From Merdivivens faecigallinarum (GTDB lineage: Bacteria > Bacteroidota > Bacteroidia > Bacteroidales > UBA932), in NCBI GenBank assembly GCA_017695055.1, contig JADILY010000001.1, forward strand, positions 1-20,502: 20,502 nucleotides of DNA. The letters are read 5' to 3'. This document shows, one piece after another, positions 1 to 8,900 of this stretch (the stretch's first letter is position 1; each line of letters starts with the position of its first letter). The notes below the pieces were generated by a model. The model made no database searches. It saw only the letters and a program-made list of their open reading frames with translations, and was not told the origin of the DNA. A program made the position numbers and the translations under genes.

Positions 1-6
1 AGAACT

Positions 7-40
7 GTCTCGTGGGCTCGGAGATGTGTATAAGAGACAG
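7..40 (+). other. Nextera transposase adapter (sequencing-library artefact)
   Basis: These 34 bases match, from memory, the Illumina Nextera Read-2 adapter. They begin GTCTCGTGGGCTCGG and end in the 19-base Tn5 mosaic end AGATGTGTATAAGAGACAG at 22-40. The preceding six bases (1-6) may also be non-genomic. This is untrimmed library sequence at a contig end, so genomic sequence starts at about 41. It introduces a false in-frame stop at 31-33 ahead of the first gene. Confidence 0.97.
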
Positions 41-42
41 CC

Positions 43-1590
43 GTATGCAGGACAGACACGTGCAAAACGGAGACTATCGGCCTCGGGGAAACCCGGAGAT
101 TCTTGCCGGAGGAACATGTAAATCTTTCAGAAATAGGAAAATACAAAAACCATATCATGTATGTCTCCGACCGTGACGGGGTGGACGACCTGTACGGGAC
201 GGACATTGCGACAGGGGAAACGAGGCGGTTCCTCTCCACCCCTTACGGAATGGAATCGTATGTATTCGACACCGCCGGCGGGAAACTGTATTTTTCAAAA
301 TTGGGAACGAAAGGTTATCTGCCGCACGTAAGCCTCGGGGACGGGGAAACCCTGCCGGTAACGGACAGCATCTGGCGCAACCCGATAACGGAAGAAATAA
401 CCCGGACAGCGCGTTCACAGATTCCGGACAGCCTTTTCGCAAGGGAGCCAGACACCTCCTCATTCGTAAAGAAACGATACTGCAAGGCCGGACATATTTT
501 CAACATCCATTCCTGGGCCCCGTTCTATTTCGACACCGACAACCTCCGCACCCTGAGTTTCGACGCCCTCAACGAGACCGCATCGATAGGAGCCGCCGTA
601 TGGTCGCAGAACCATCTCGGGACCGCACAGACAATGTTGGGATATTTTTATAAAAACAAAAGGCACGGGGGAGCCTTCCGGTTTACGTACTCGGGGCTGT
701 ACCCGGTGATAGAGCTCAATGCGAAATTCAACTCCCGCGCCTTCATCCGCAACACTTTGGATTTAATCGAGAAAGAAACGTCGTCGACGATGAGCGAATC
801 CCCTTACAGGGACCCCTCGCTACAGATAAGCCTCAGCGCATATGTTCCCTTCGCTTTCAACTACGGGGGATGGTCGAGGGGGCTCATACCGCAGGTTTCG
901 GCAGGGTTCAGCAACGACAGATATGAAATAATCACCGCCATAGACGGCGGGAAAATGTACGAGCGCTACCGGTACGTCGTGAATTTTACGGCTTCGCTGA
1001 GGTATTACCAGATGAGGCAGACACCGGTGGCGGCCGTCTATCCGGAATACGGATTCGGAATCGAGGCCGGACTGGCAGGGACCGGAAACATGAGACGTTA
1101 TATCGGGGACAGGGTTTACGGATATGTTTACGGCTATCTGCCGGGAATCGCGAACCAGGGCATAAAACTGAGCGCGCTGCATGTCAGGAATTTGCAGGAA
1201 AAGCCCCTTGCGATAGGGAGCATTTCGCTTGCACCGCGGGGACTTTCCGGGAACGCACAGGCCCTGTTCAACCCGTCATGCGGGACCTTGGCAACGGCCG
1301 ATTATGCAGCCCCTGTCTACCTCGGGGACATTTCCATTCCGGGGATACTTTATTTCAAACGTGCGGTACTGACCCCGTTTTTCGATATCGCCTTCAGCCA
1401 CGACAGAGGAAATGGCGGGGAGTGTTTTTCCGCAGGAGGCGACATAACCTTCGAAGTACACATATTCAACCTCCCTTACAGTTTTTCAGTAGGGACAAGG
1501 CTCGCATACAACGGGGGGAGCCTGCTTGCCCGGCTTCCCGGAACGGACAGATTCTATGCCGGCTTCCTGTTCAGCGCATCATTCGACTGA
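43..1590 (+). CDS. Outer-membrane / TolB-like propeller protein, 5' truncated
   Basis: Only the C-terminal part of this gene is present. The first candidate start is a TTG at 103, but the reading frame stays open back to the adapter junction. The upstream codons give a GLGETRRFLP segment that is echoed about 50 residues later by IATGETRRFLS, next to YVSDRDGVDDLYGTD. This resembles successive blades of a TolB/PD40 beta-propeller, so the real start lies off the contig. The remaining 350 or so residues alternate aromatic and polar residues with many Gly and Tyr (for example YGYVYGYLPGI). They end in a strand reaching LFSASFD, as expected for an outer-membrane beta-barrel. A propeller followed by a barrel suggests a surface or periplasm-facing envelope protein. 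The substrate is unknown. The stop overlaps the converging pnuC stop by 12 bp. Confidence 0.72.
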   Translation, partial: VCRTDTCKTETIGLGETRRFLPEEHVNLSEIGKYKNHIMYVSDRDGVDDLYGTDIATGETRRFLSTPYGMESYVFDTAGGKLYFSKLGTKGYLPHVSLGDGETLPVTDSIWRNPITEEITRTARSQIPDSLFAREPDTSSFVKKRYCKAGHIFNIHSWAPFYFDTDNLRTLSFDALNETASIGAAVWSQNHLGTAQTMLGYFYKNKRHGGAFRFTYSGLYPVIELNAKFNSRAFIRNTLDLIEKETSSTMSESPYRDPSLQISLSAYVPFAFNYGGWSRGLIPQVSAGFSNDRYEIITAIDGGKMYERYRYVVNFTASLRYYQMRQTPVAAVYPEYGFGIEAGLAGTGNMRRYIGDRVYGYVYGYLPGIANQGIKLSALHVRNLQEKPLAIGSISLAPRGLSGNAQALFNPSCGTLATADYAAPVYLGDISIPGILYFKRAVLTPFFDIAFSHDRGNGGECFSAGGDITFEVHIFNLPYSFSVGTRLAYNGGSLLARLPGTDRFYAGFLFSASFD

Positions 1591-2286
1591 ATCCGCTTCA
1601 CGTGCGGATTTGAGCCATACCCGGCAGCCGTTTACGGAGTTCATCAGATAGAACACCCACATCAGCACCATCAGCGAAGCATGGCTGTCTCCTTCGACCG
1701 TACAGACCACCCACATGGCTATGCTTATGACATTGTTTATAATCCAAAGCGCCCACTGCTCGGCAAAGGCCGCCACCATAAGGGCCTGGGCTATTACCGA
1801 CAGCACGGTAGTGGCGGCATCCTTGTACGGCTGAGGGTCCCCCACCTTGTCAAGGATTAGCCCGACAACGGCCGTCAGAACTATGCAGCCGATGGCAAGC
1901 AACACCCTCTGCACCGTAGTCATCCTCCTGGCCCTTACCGCCTTTACGTCATCCGTCGCACCCCGCCTGCGCCACTGCCACAGGCCGATGAACTGCATCG
2001 GAAAATAGTACAGGGCATTCAGGGCCGCATCTCCGTACAAATCCGACTTGAAGGATATCCAGGCATACAGCGAAACATTTATCACCCCGAAAAAATAATT
2101 CCATATATTGCCCTTGGCGACAAGTACGACACAGACTACCCCGGCAATCCCGGCTACCGAGCCGAGCAAATCGACCTGGCCGGCCACAATCGAATGAATG
2201 AGATTTGCCGCGATTATGCCGATTATCAAAAAATAATCGAAGGGGGCGAGGACACCGCTTTTGAAAAATTTTCCCAATCTTCCCAT
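1579..2286 (-). CDS. pnuC: Nicotinamide mononucleotide (NMN) transporter, PnuC family
   Basis: This is a 235-aa polytopic inner-membrane protein, within the usual PnuC length. Family signatures are visible: NIWNYFFGVINVSLYAW around residues 60-76, then YGDAALNALYYFPMQFIGLW followed by WRRRG around residues 84-110. Further hydrophobic segments continue to the C terminus (QALMVAAFAEQWALWIINN). PnuC proteins take up pyridine nucleosides or NMN for NAD salvage by facilitated diffusion, trapped by cytoplasmic phosphorylation. Some Bacteroidota paralogues carry thiamine instead, but no TPP-riboswitch-like leader is visible here. The start lies 8 bp downstream of the uvrC stop, so the two are probably co-transcribed. 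The 3' end overlaps the convergent neighbour by 12 bp, leaving no room for an intergenic terminator. Confidence 0.92.
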   Translation of the reverse strand: MGRLGKFFKSGVLAPFDYFLIIGIIAANLIHSIVAGQVDLLGSVAGIAGVVCVVLVAKGNIWNYFFGVINVSLYAWISFKSDLYGDAALNALYYFPMQFIGLWQWRRRGATDDVKAVRARRMTTVQRVLLAIGCIVLTAVVGLILDKVGDPQPYKDAATTVLSVIAQALMVAAFAEQWALWIINNVISIAMWVVCTVEGDSHASLMVLMWVFYLMNSVNGCRVWLKSAREADSVE

Positions 2287-2294
2287 TATTCCCG

Positions 2295-4091
2295 TTATTG
2301 GATTTCCTTATTATAAAATTTAAGAATTTTCGTTGCCAGACTTTTGCCTACGGCGGCCGCGAGGTCTTCATACGTCGCATTCGCCACCCGGGACGCGCTT
2401 CCGAAACGCCTCAACAATGTCTCCTCGGTCTTCTCCCCGACTCCGGGAATGTCCCTCAGGCGCGATTCTATCTGGGACTTGCTCCTGCGGTTTCGGTGAT
2501 GGGTGATGCCGAAACGGTGGGCTTCGTCGCGAATCTGCATCATCAGTTTCAACGCGGAAGAATTTTTGTCGAGAAAGAGCGGATAGGGGTCGCCGGGGAT
2601 TATCACTTCTTCAAGCCTCTTGGCAAGCCCGACCACCGTAACGTCTTCCAGAATCCCGAGTTCGGCAAGGGCCTCGCAGGCAAAGGACAGCTGCCCCTTT
2701 CCCCCGTCTATCACAATCAGGTCCGGCAGCTCCTCCCCTTCACGGAGCATCCTCGAATAACGGCGGGTGAGGACTTCTTTCATCGAAGCGAAATCGTTGG
2801 CCCCGACGACTGTCTTGATATTGAAATGGCGGTAATCGGACTTGCTCGGCTTCCCGTCCCTGAAAACCACGCAGGATGCCACTGGATTCGTCCCCTGGAT
2901 ATTGGAGTTGTCGAAACATTCTATGTGGCGCGGGAGCTTCTCCATTCCGAGGGCGCTCCGCAACTGCTCCATTACCTTCTCATGGTATTCGTCCGGATTG
3001 ACATGCTCCTCCTGTTTCATCAGGTCGAACTTGAATGCGGCCGCATTCTTGCGGCTCAACTCGACAAGACCGGCCTTTTCGCCGCGCTGGGGCACATGGA
3101 TTTCCTTGCCCTGCATTTCCATCCCTATCGGCTGGGACACGAGTATTTCACGTGACAAGTCTCCGAATTTGGAAGAAATCTCGGCTATGAAAGATTCGAG
3201 CATGGCCTCCTGTTCTTCCTCTATATTCATTTTTAACGCAAGATTCATGGACTGGATGATACAGCCCTGTCTTACCCTGAGGTAGTTCCCGTATCCGGTA
3301 TAACCGTCGAAAATCATTGAAAATACGTCCAAATCCGTTATGTCCGCACTCACTATCAGCGAGCGGTCATAATGTTTTTTCAGCAGTTCCGTTTTCTTGC
3401 GGTAATCTTCGGCTTCCTCGAAGGCCAGCCGCCCGGCGGCCTCCTGCATCCTTTCGGTATAACGCCTTATCATCTCCCTGCCGCCGCCCTTGAGCAACCG
3501 CACGGATTCGGATATGCCTTCATTATATTCCTCCTTGGAAATCAGGCCCGCACACGGGGCCTTGCATTTTCCCGTATGGTAATTGAGGCACGGGCGCAAG
3601 GGCTTGGACCTTACGCTTTCCTGGGTGAACCTGTTCCGGCAGTCCCGCAGGGGGAAAAGGTTTTCGAACAGCTCTATCAGGCTGCGGGCGTGGCGCACCG
3701 AACTGTACGGCCCGAAATACGTACCGTTGGACTTTATGAACCTGCGCGTAAGGAAAATCCTCGGAAAATCCTCGTCGGTCACGCAAATCCACGGATAGGT
3801 CTTGGAATCTTTGAGAAGGATGTTGTATTTCGGCTTGTACTGCTTTATCAGATTGTTTTCCAAAAGCAGGGCATCGGCCTCGCTGTCCACCACGGTATGC
3901 TGCAAATCGGCTATTTTCGACACCATCAGGGCTGTCTTGCGCGTAAGCCTGTCGGAGGGCACAAAATATTGGGCCACCCTGTTTTTCAGTGACTTCGCCT
4001 TTCCGACATATATCACCTCGCCCGCCGAATCGTAGAAACGGTAGACCCCTGGAGCGTTAGGCAGCAATTTTATCCTCTCTCTTATATCCAC
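2295..4091 (-). CDS. uvrC: Excinuclease ABC subunit C (UvrC)
   Basis: This 598-aa protein is the dual-incision nuclease of nucleotide excision repair, acting after UvrA/UvrB damage recognition. The N-terminal GIY-YIG nuclease is clear (GVYRFYDSAGEVIYVGKAKS, residues 14-33, then NLIKQYKPKYNILLKD). It is followed by a Cys-containing stretch (CLNYHTGKCKAPCAG, about 168-182) and a UVR motif (AFEEAEDYRKKTELL, about 222-236). The RNase H-like 5' incision domain shows ECFDNSNIQG and LIVIDGGKGQLSFA. The C-terminal helix-hairpin-helix DNA-binding region (DIPGVGEKTEETLLRRFGS) ends the protein. Length and domain order are standard. The start at 4091 is GTG. It is the first gene of a likely uvrC-pnuC unit and is divergent from the acyltransferase gene across 48 bp. 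Confidence 0.98.
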   Translation of the reverse strand: MDIRERIKLLPNAPGVYRFYDSAGEVIYVGKAKSLKNRVAQYFVPSDRLTRKTALMVSKIADLQHTVVDSEADALLLENNLIKQYKPKYNILLKDSKTYPWICVTDEDFPRIFLTRRFIKSNGTYFGPYSSVRHARSLIELFENLFPLRDCRNRFTQESVRSKPLRPCLNYHTGKCKAPCAGLISKEEYNEGISESVRLLKGGGREMIRRYTERMQEAAGRLAFEEAEDYRKKTELLKKHYDRSLIVSADITDLDVFSMIFDGYTGYGNYLRVRQGCIIQSMNLALKMNIEEEQEAMLESFIAEISSKFGDLSREILVSQPIGMEMQGKEIHVPQRGEKAGLVELSRKNAAAFKFDLMKQEEHVNPDEYHEKVMEQLRSALGMEKLPRHIECFDNSNIQGTNPVASCVVFRDGKPSKSDYRHFNIKTVVGANDFASMKEVLTRRYSRMLREGEELPDLIVIDGGKGQLSFACEALAELGILEDVTVVGLAKRLEEVIIPGDPYPLFLDKNSSALKLMMQIRDEAHRFGITHHRNRRSKSQIESRLRDIPGVGEKTEETLLRRFGSASRVANATYEDLAAAVGKSLATKILKFYNKEIQ

Positions 4092-4099
4092 TTTTTTAT

Positions 4100-4107
4100 T
4101 ATCTTTG
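4100..4107 (+). promoter_or_regulatory. Putative -7 box for the acyltransferase gene (TATCTTTG)
   Basis: TATCTTTG is an exact match to the Bacteroidota -7 box TAnnTTTG. It sits 32 bp before the ATG at 4140, within the 48-bp gap to uvrC. It is followed by an A-rich leader with no Shine-Dalgarno, typical of the phylum. The -33 TTTG element is not clear. Confidence 0.55.
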
Positions 4108-4139
4108 CAAGCAATACTAAAACCTACCTACGGGCATAA

Positions 4140-5960
4140 ATGGAAACAAATGTAATCAATAAATCCGATATCAGAAAAGTTATCGGGAAGAGGAATCCAT
4201 TAAGAGGCCTTGCATCGAACATACTGTACCATGCAATGGGCTTTGCCAGAATCAACAGGGACTACCGCCCGATATCCGAACTGAAAGGAATCGAATTCGT
4301 GCGCGCCGCCATAGAGCGGTTCAAGCTGAAATGCACGGTATCTGAAGACGAGATAAACAACATTCCGGCCGAGGGGGCCGCCGTGATAGTGTCGAACCAC
4401 CCTTTCGGGGGAGCCGACGGCCTGCTGCTTTACGAAGCCGCACACCGTGTCAGAAGCGATGTAAAGGTCATGACCAACTTCATACTGTCGATGATAGGGC
4501 CGCTTTCGGACGATTTCCTTCCGGTCAATCCGTTCAGAGGGGCGAAATGGGCCCCGGGAAGCTCGTCGGGAATGAAACAGGCAATAAGGCATCTTGAAAA
4601 CGGGGGGCTGCTGATTATTTTCCCGGCGGGGGAAGTATCGACGATACCGAAAAAGGATTTTTATAAAAAACTGTTTTCACGAAGGGTCATGGCAAGGGAC
4701 ATCCCTTGGGAAAATTCTTCAATGAAACTGATTGCAAGAAGCGGCTGTCCGGTAATTCCCGTATACTTCCACGGGCAGAACAGCCGGCTGTTCCATCTTG
4801 CAGGCCGCCTTAACCCGTATCTCCGCACCGCCTTACTGCCGAGGGAATTCCTCAAAGCGAGAAAACGCACGGCCATCCTGAAGATAGGGAAAGCCGTCAG
4901 CGCCGCCGATGTAGCCGCGCTCGCCGATAAGAAGATGCTGTCCAGACACCTGTATGCACGGTGCTACGCCTTGGAAGCCAATATCCCGGCGACCAACGAG
5001 TTCCTGGACGACGGGCCGCTCAAACCGATAGTGAAGGGGAAAAGCCAGGCGGAAATCGAATGGGACATAGACAAGGCCAGGGCCAACGGAAACAGGCTCT
5101 TCGAGACCGCCGGATACGAAGTCTTCCTGCTCACATACAGGGAATACCATACAATCATGTATGAACTTGCGCGGTTGCGCGAAATCACATTCAGGGAAAT
5201 CGGCGAAGGGACCGGAAAGTCATGCGACACCGACGAATACGATGTCTATTACAAGCATCTCGTGCTCTGGGATGTGGCGAAAAGGAAGATAGCCGGGGCG
5301 TACCGTATCGGCATAGGCTCCGAAATAATCCGGGACTTCGGACTTTCGGGCTTCTACGTGGATACGCTGTTCCACTACAGGAAAGGGATGGAGGAAACGC
5401 TGAAACAATCCATAGAACTCGGCAGGTCCTTCGTCGTTTCCGAATACCAGAAGGAAATCTTCCCGCTGATGCTCCTCATCAAAGGCATACTCTTTTCGAC
5501 CATGCGCTATCCCGAAGTAAGGTACGTGATAGGACCTGTAAGCATAAGCAGCTGGTATCCTGACCTTTATAAGAGCATTTTCGTAAAATACCTTTCGGAA
5601 AACTTCGGGCTTCCGTCCATGAAGAAGCTCATCGACCCGGAACACCGCTTCAAGAACCGTGTCGAAAAAGTAAACATCGACGACCTTCTTCTGGACAAAT
5701 GCGACTCCATCGAGCATACTGACCGGTATATCATGGCCCTGAGCAACGGCAGGATGAGGATTCCTTCCCTGATAAAGAGATATCTGAAAATAGGTGTAAA
5801 GGTCATCGATTTCAACGTAGACCCGCTTTTCAACTACTGTGTGGACGGGCTCATCCTTCTGGACACGGACAATGTTTCCGAGAAAGAGCTCAACCTCCTG
5901 CTCAAAGGCGAAAAAAATATAGACTCTTTCATAGAAAGGTTCTATAAAAAGAGTCTATAA
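4140..5960 (+). CDS. Bifunctional acyltransferase: LPLAT domain fused to OlsB-like GNAT domain (OlsF/GlsF-type)
   Basis: This 606-aa protein has two domains. Residues 1-280 form a PlsC-like lysophospholipid acyltransferase: SNHPFGGADG at 85-94 holds the H-x4-D-type catalytic motif, and FPAGEVS at 161-167 is the acceptor-binding block. Residues 320-580 resemble OlsB-type N-acyltransferases and haemolysin-like GNATs (DEYDVYYKHLVLWD, KIAGAYRIG, FVVSEYQKE). The same order, O-acyltransferase then N-acyltransferase, is described for OlsF of Serratia and Flavobacterium, which makes ornithine lipids, and for related glycine-lipid enzymes. I infer that this single protein N-acylates an amino acid with a 3-hydroxy fatty acid and then adds a second acyl chain. 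The amino-acid substrate (Gly, Orn or Ser-Gly) cannot be read from sequence. The last 43 bp form one side of a strong hairpin used by the opposing gene. Confidence 0.85.
   Translation: METNVINKSDIRKVIGKRNPLRGLASNILYHAMGFARINRDYRPISELKGIEFVRAAIERFKLKCTVSEDEINNIPAEGAAVIVSNHPFGGADGLLLYEAAHRVRSDVKVMTNFILSMIGPLSDDFLPVNPFRGAKWAPGSSSGMKQAIRHLENGGLLIIFPAGEVSTIPKKDFYKKLFSRRVMARDIPWENSSMKLIARSGCPVIPVYFHGQNSRLFHLAGRLNPYLRTALLPREFLKARKRTAILKIGKAVSAADVAALADKKMLSRHLYARCYALEANIPATNEFLDDGPLKPIVKGKSQAEIEWDIDKARANGNRLFETAGYEVFLLTYREYHTIMYELARLREITFREIGEGTGKSCDTDEYDVYYKHLVLWDVAKRKIAGAYRIGIGSEIIRDFGLSGFYVDTLFHYRKGMEETLKQSIELGRSFVVSEYQKEIFPLMLLIKGILFSTMRYPEVRYVIGPVSISSWYPDLYKSIFVKYLSENFGLPSMKKLIDPEHRFKNRVEKVNIDDLLLDKCDSIEHTDRYIMALSNGRMRIPSLIKRYLKIGVKVIDFNVDPLFNYCVDGLILLDTDNVSEKELNLLLKGEKNIDSFIERFYKKSL
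4147..4154 (-). promoter_or_regulatory. Putative -7 box for uvrC (TACATTTG)
   Basis: The plus strand reads CAAATGTA, whose reverse complement fits the Bacteroidota -7 consensus TAnnTTTG. It would give uvrC a leader of about 50 nt. It lies inside the first codons of the divergent acyltransferase gene. No convincing -33 TTTG was seen, so the support is a single 8-base match. Confidence 0.35.
5911..5959 (-). terminator. Rho-independent terminator of the DUF2723 gene, embedded in the acyltransferase 3' end
   Basis: The arms TATAGACTCTTT (5918-5929) and AAAGAGTCTATA (5948-5959) are perfect 12-bp inverted repeats with an 18-nt loop. Read on the minus strand, the hairpin is followed directly by seven T residues (the A-run at 5911-5917), about 40 nt after the DUF2723 stop. 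On the plus strand no T-run follows, so it is directional. A further copy of the right arm (GAGTCTATA, 5961-5969) could pair instead. Confidence 0.75.
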
Positions 5961-5999
5961 GAGTCTATAACCGTCTGCGGCAGTTTCTTAGGAGGCTTC

Positions 6000-8900
6000 T
6001 TATTGCGGAGAGCCTATCAGGTCTTCCAGAATCGCCTTGAACTCATTCTGGAGATTGTCTGCCAATTCATCATGCCCGGCCGTATAGAGCAGGTCGAGCA
6101 CGGAGAAATAGTAATCCCTTACGAAACCGAGGTTTTCCGAAGCCGAATAATTGGCTATGTTCTTTCCGAAAAGCTTCACCGATTCAAGAAGTTCCGTACA
6201 GAATGCGGAAGCAAGCCTGTCCGCCTTTTCATCCGCCCCTATCTTCAGGTACGCGGAAATCATATCGAAAACAGACAATTCGTTCGCCGTCCTGAGATAA
6301 GTCAGGTCGAGCGGATATTTGTCCACAGGGACACATTCGAAACTCATATCGAGCACTTCTTCAGCCTTTTCATCCTCTCCGGCCTCGATCAGTGCGTCGG
6401 CCACCCTGACAAACATCTGGCGCTGAGGAAGCATGCCTGAGAAAGTCGAAAGATTCATGTAATCCACGAAATAGTCGTCCTTCAGCGCATCCCACTTGTA
6501 AACGTCCTTCACCAGATGGTACAGATTGTCCGGATTGTAGAAGCCGTCCGAAGAATAGGTGGTAGAGGATTTTATAGGTACGAGCTTGTGGGTAAAGCCG
6601 TTGTATTCCAGATACGAGCGGAGTCCCAGTTTCAGGGTACCTCCGAGATTCAGCATGTGAATCGGCCTGTCCCATTCATAATTGGAAAGCAAATCGATGA
6701 TGATGAAGTCCTGTTTCGTTATGAACACATCGTTTTCAGGGATTTTCAATACAATCGAATCCTCTATCAGATCCGCGTATTTTTCATCCACAATTCCGTA
6801 TTTCAGCGCGTTTTCCTTATTGACAGGCACGACTATTTCCTTTGCCACGATACAGCTCACAGGCTTGCCGCTCGTCAGCCTTATCTTCATGTCCGGATGA
6901 TTGAAAAGCCGCATGACGTCTTTTGCGGAAACCGGGCCTCCGGCCATGTCCTCGACATACACGACATCGTTCGTACCGTACAGATACTCCTTACGCGGAG
7001 TCGTCAGCTTGATTGCATCCGAGTTGTTTATCTTGGAACGCATCTGATCTATATACCAGTCCGTACCGAGCAGGGACGTATTGACTATGCGCACATCGTT
7101 CCTTATTTCCTCTACCTCCTGGGCATACCAGAGAGGGAAGGTATCATTGTCCCCGTGGGTTATGAGGATGCCGTTCTCCCCGACCGACTCAAGCAGGTTG
7201 GCCGCCATCTCCACCGCCGTCCTGCGGTTGCTGCGGTCATGGTCGTCCCAGTTCTCGCATCCCATGATAATCGGCACCGAAAGCGAAAGCGCCACGGCCG
7301 CCCCTGCCGAAATCTCCCTGCGTTTCTTGATCCATCTATTGAAAAGGGCATACAGGGCGAGTACTCCGAGACCTATCCATATCGAAAAGGCATAGAACGA
7401 GCCCGCGTATGCATAGTCCCTCTCCCTTACCTGCAAAGGAGGCTGGTTGAGGTAAATCACTATCGCGATTCCCGTCATTATGAACAGGAGGAAAGTAACC
7501 CAGCAGCCCCTCCTGTCGCGGTAGAACTGGTAAAGCAATCCGGCTATTCCGAGAATCAGAGGAAGCATGAAATAGTGGTTCTTCGCCTTGCTGTCCACTA
7601 TGTAATCCGGGCCCTCGCTCTGGTCGCCGAGCCTGAGCCTGTCGATGAAGCCTATGCCCGATTCCCAGTTGCCGGCAAACGGGTCTCCCGACATCTCTCC
7701 GTGCAGGTCGTTCTGCCTTCCGGCAAAGTTCCACATGAAATATCTCCAGTACATCCAGTTCATCTGGTAATCGAAGAAGAAACTCAGATTGTCCATGAAC
7801 GTAGGCTTCTTGTATTTTGCACCGGGAACGGTCTTGCCCCTGTCTCCCATATATGCCAGATACACGTTCACATGACGGTCTTCCCAACTCCACATCCTCG
7901 GGAAAAGCATCTTGCCGGACGAAGTGTATACCGGCTCGGCCGGAGCATCTGTCTTGACATACTTGCCGTCCAGAGGAGTGTAGTACTTCTTCACCTTGTA
8001 TTCATCCGAAGGTGCCCCGAAATACTGCCCGTAAACCAACGGCTGGCTCCCGTATTGCTCACGCGCGAGATACCTTATCAGAGTAAACGGATTGTCAGGC
8101 TGGTACTCGTTCGTAGGGGTATTTGCAGAAGACCTTATGATTACTATCGAAAACAGGGAAAAGCCTATGGTGATGGCGGTAAAACAGAGAAGCACCAGGT
8201 TCGCCATCGCCTTTCCGCTTCTCAACGTCCTGAAAAGTCCCCAGAAACAGAGGGCGAGCAGGACGACCATGAAGAAAACGGCTCCGGTATTGAACGGAAG
8301 CGAGAAGGAGTTGACAAACAGCAAGTCGACATAGGCCGCCAGCTTAGGTAGCAACGGTATGACACCGTAAAGTATTACCGCGAGCAGGATTACGGAAACG
8401 ACGAAATATTTCACGCCCTGCCAGAAAGTGATTCTGTCCCTTTTCCTGTAAATATAAATGAAAACAAGGGCCGGGATGGTAAGCAGGTTCAGCAGATGCA
8501 CCCCTATCGAAAGTCCCATCAGAAGCGAAATCAGCACTATCCACCTGTTGGCATAAGGCTCGTCCGCCTGGTCGTACCAAGCAAACATCGCCCAGAAGAC
8601 CATCGCGGTAAGGAGGGACGACATCGCATAGACCTCGGCCTCCACCGCCGAAAACCAGAACGTATCCGAAAAACAGTAAGCCATCGCGCCCACGACACCT
8701 GCACCGAATACCGCTATGGCCGATGCGACCGAATAGGTGCCGTCCTGTTCACGGACGATAATCCTACGTGCAAGGTGTACAATCGTAAGATAGAGGAAAA
8801 ATATCGTAAGTCCGGAGCAAATCGCGCTCATCGCATTCACCGCCATGGCGGCGTTCTCCGGAGAGGCGAACATGGTAAAGAATCTTGCAAAAAGCTGGAA

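Noticed and set aside
103..105. TTG at 103 as the start of the first gene
   Set aside because: The frame is open upstream to the adapter junction, and the upstream codons encode a GETRRF segment that repeats downstream. The gene is 5' truncated and does not start here.
2298..3155. 285-aa plus-strand open frame antisense to uvrC
   Set aside because: It is a shadow of the uvrC C-terminal half, where all the conserved UvrC blocks are in the minus frame.
6516..8351. 611-aa plus-strand open frame antisense to the DUF2723 gene
   Set aside because: It is long but its composition is Arg/His/Val-rich without domain patterns, as expected of a shadow frame. The opposite strand holds a well-supported membrane protein with family motifs.
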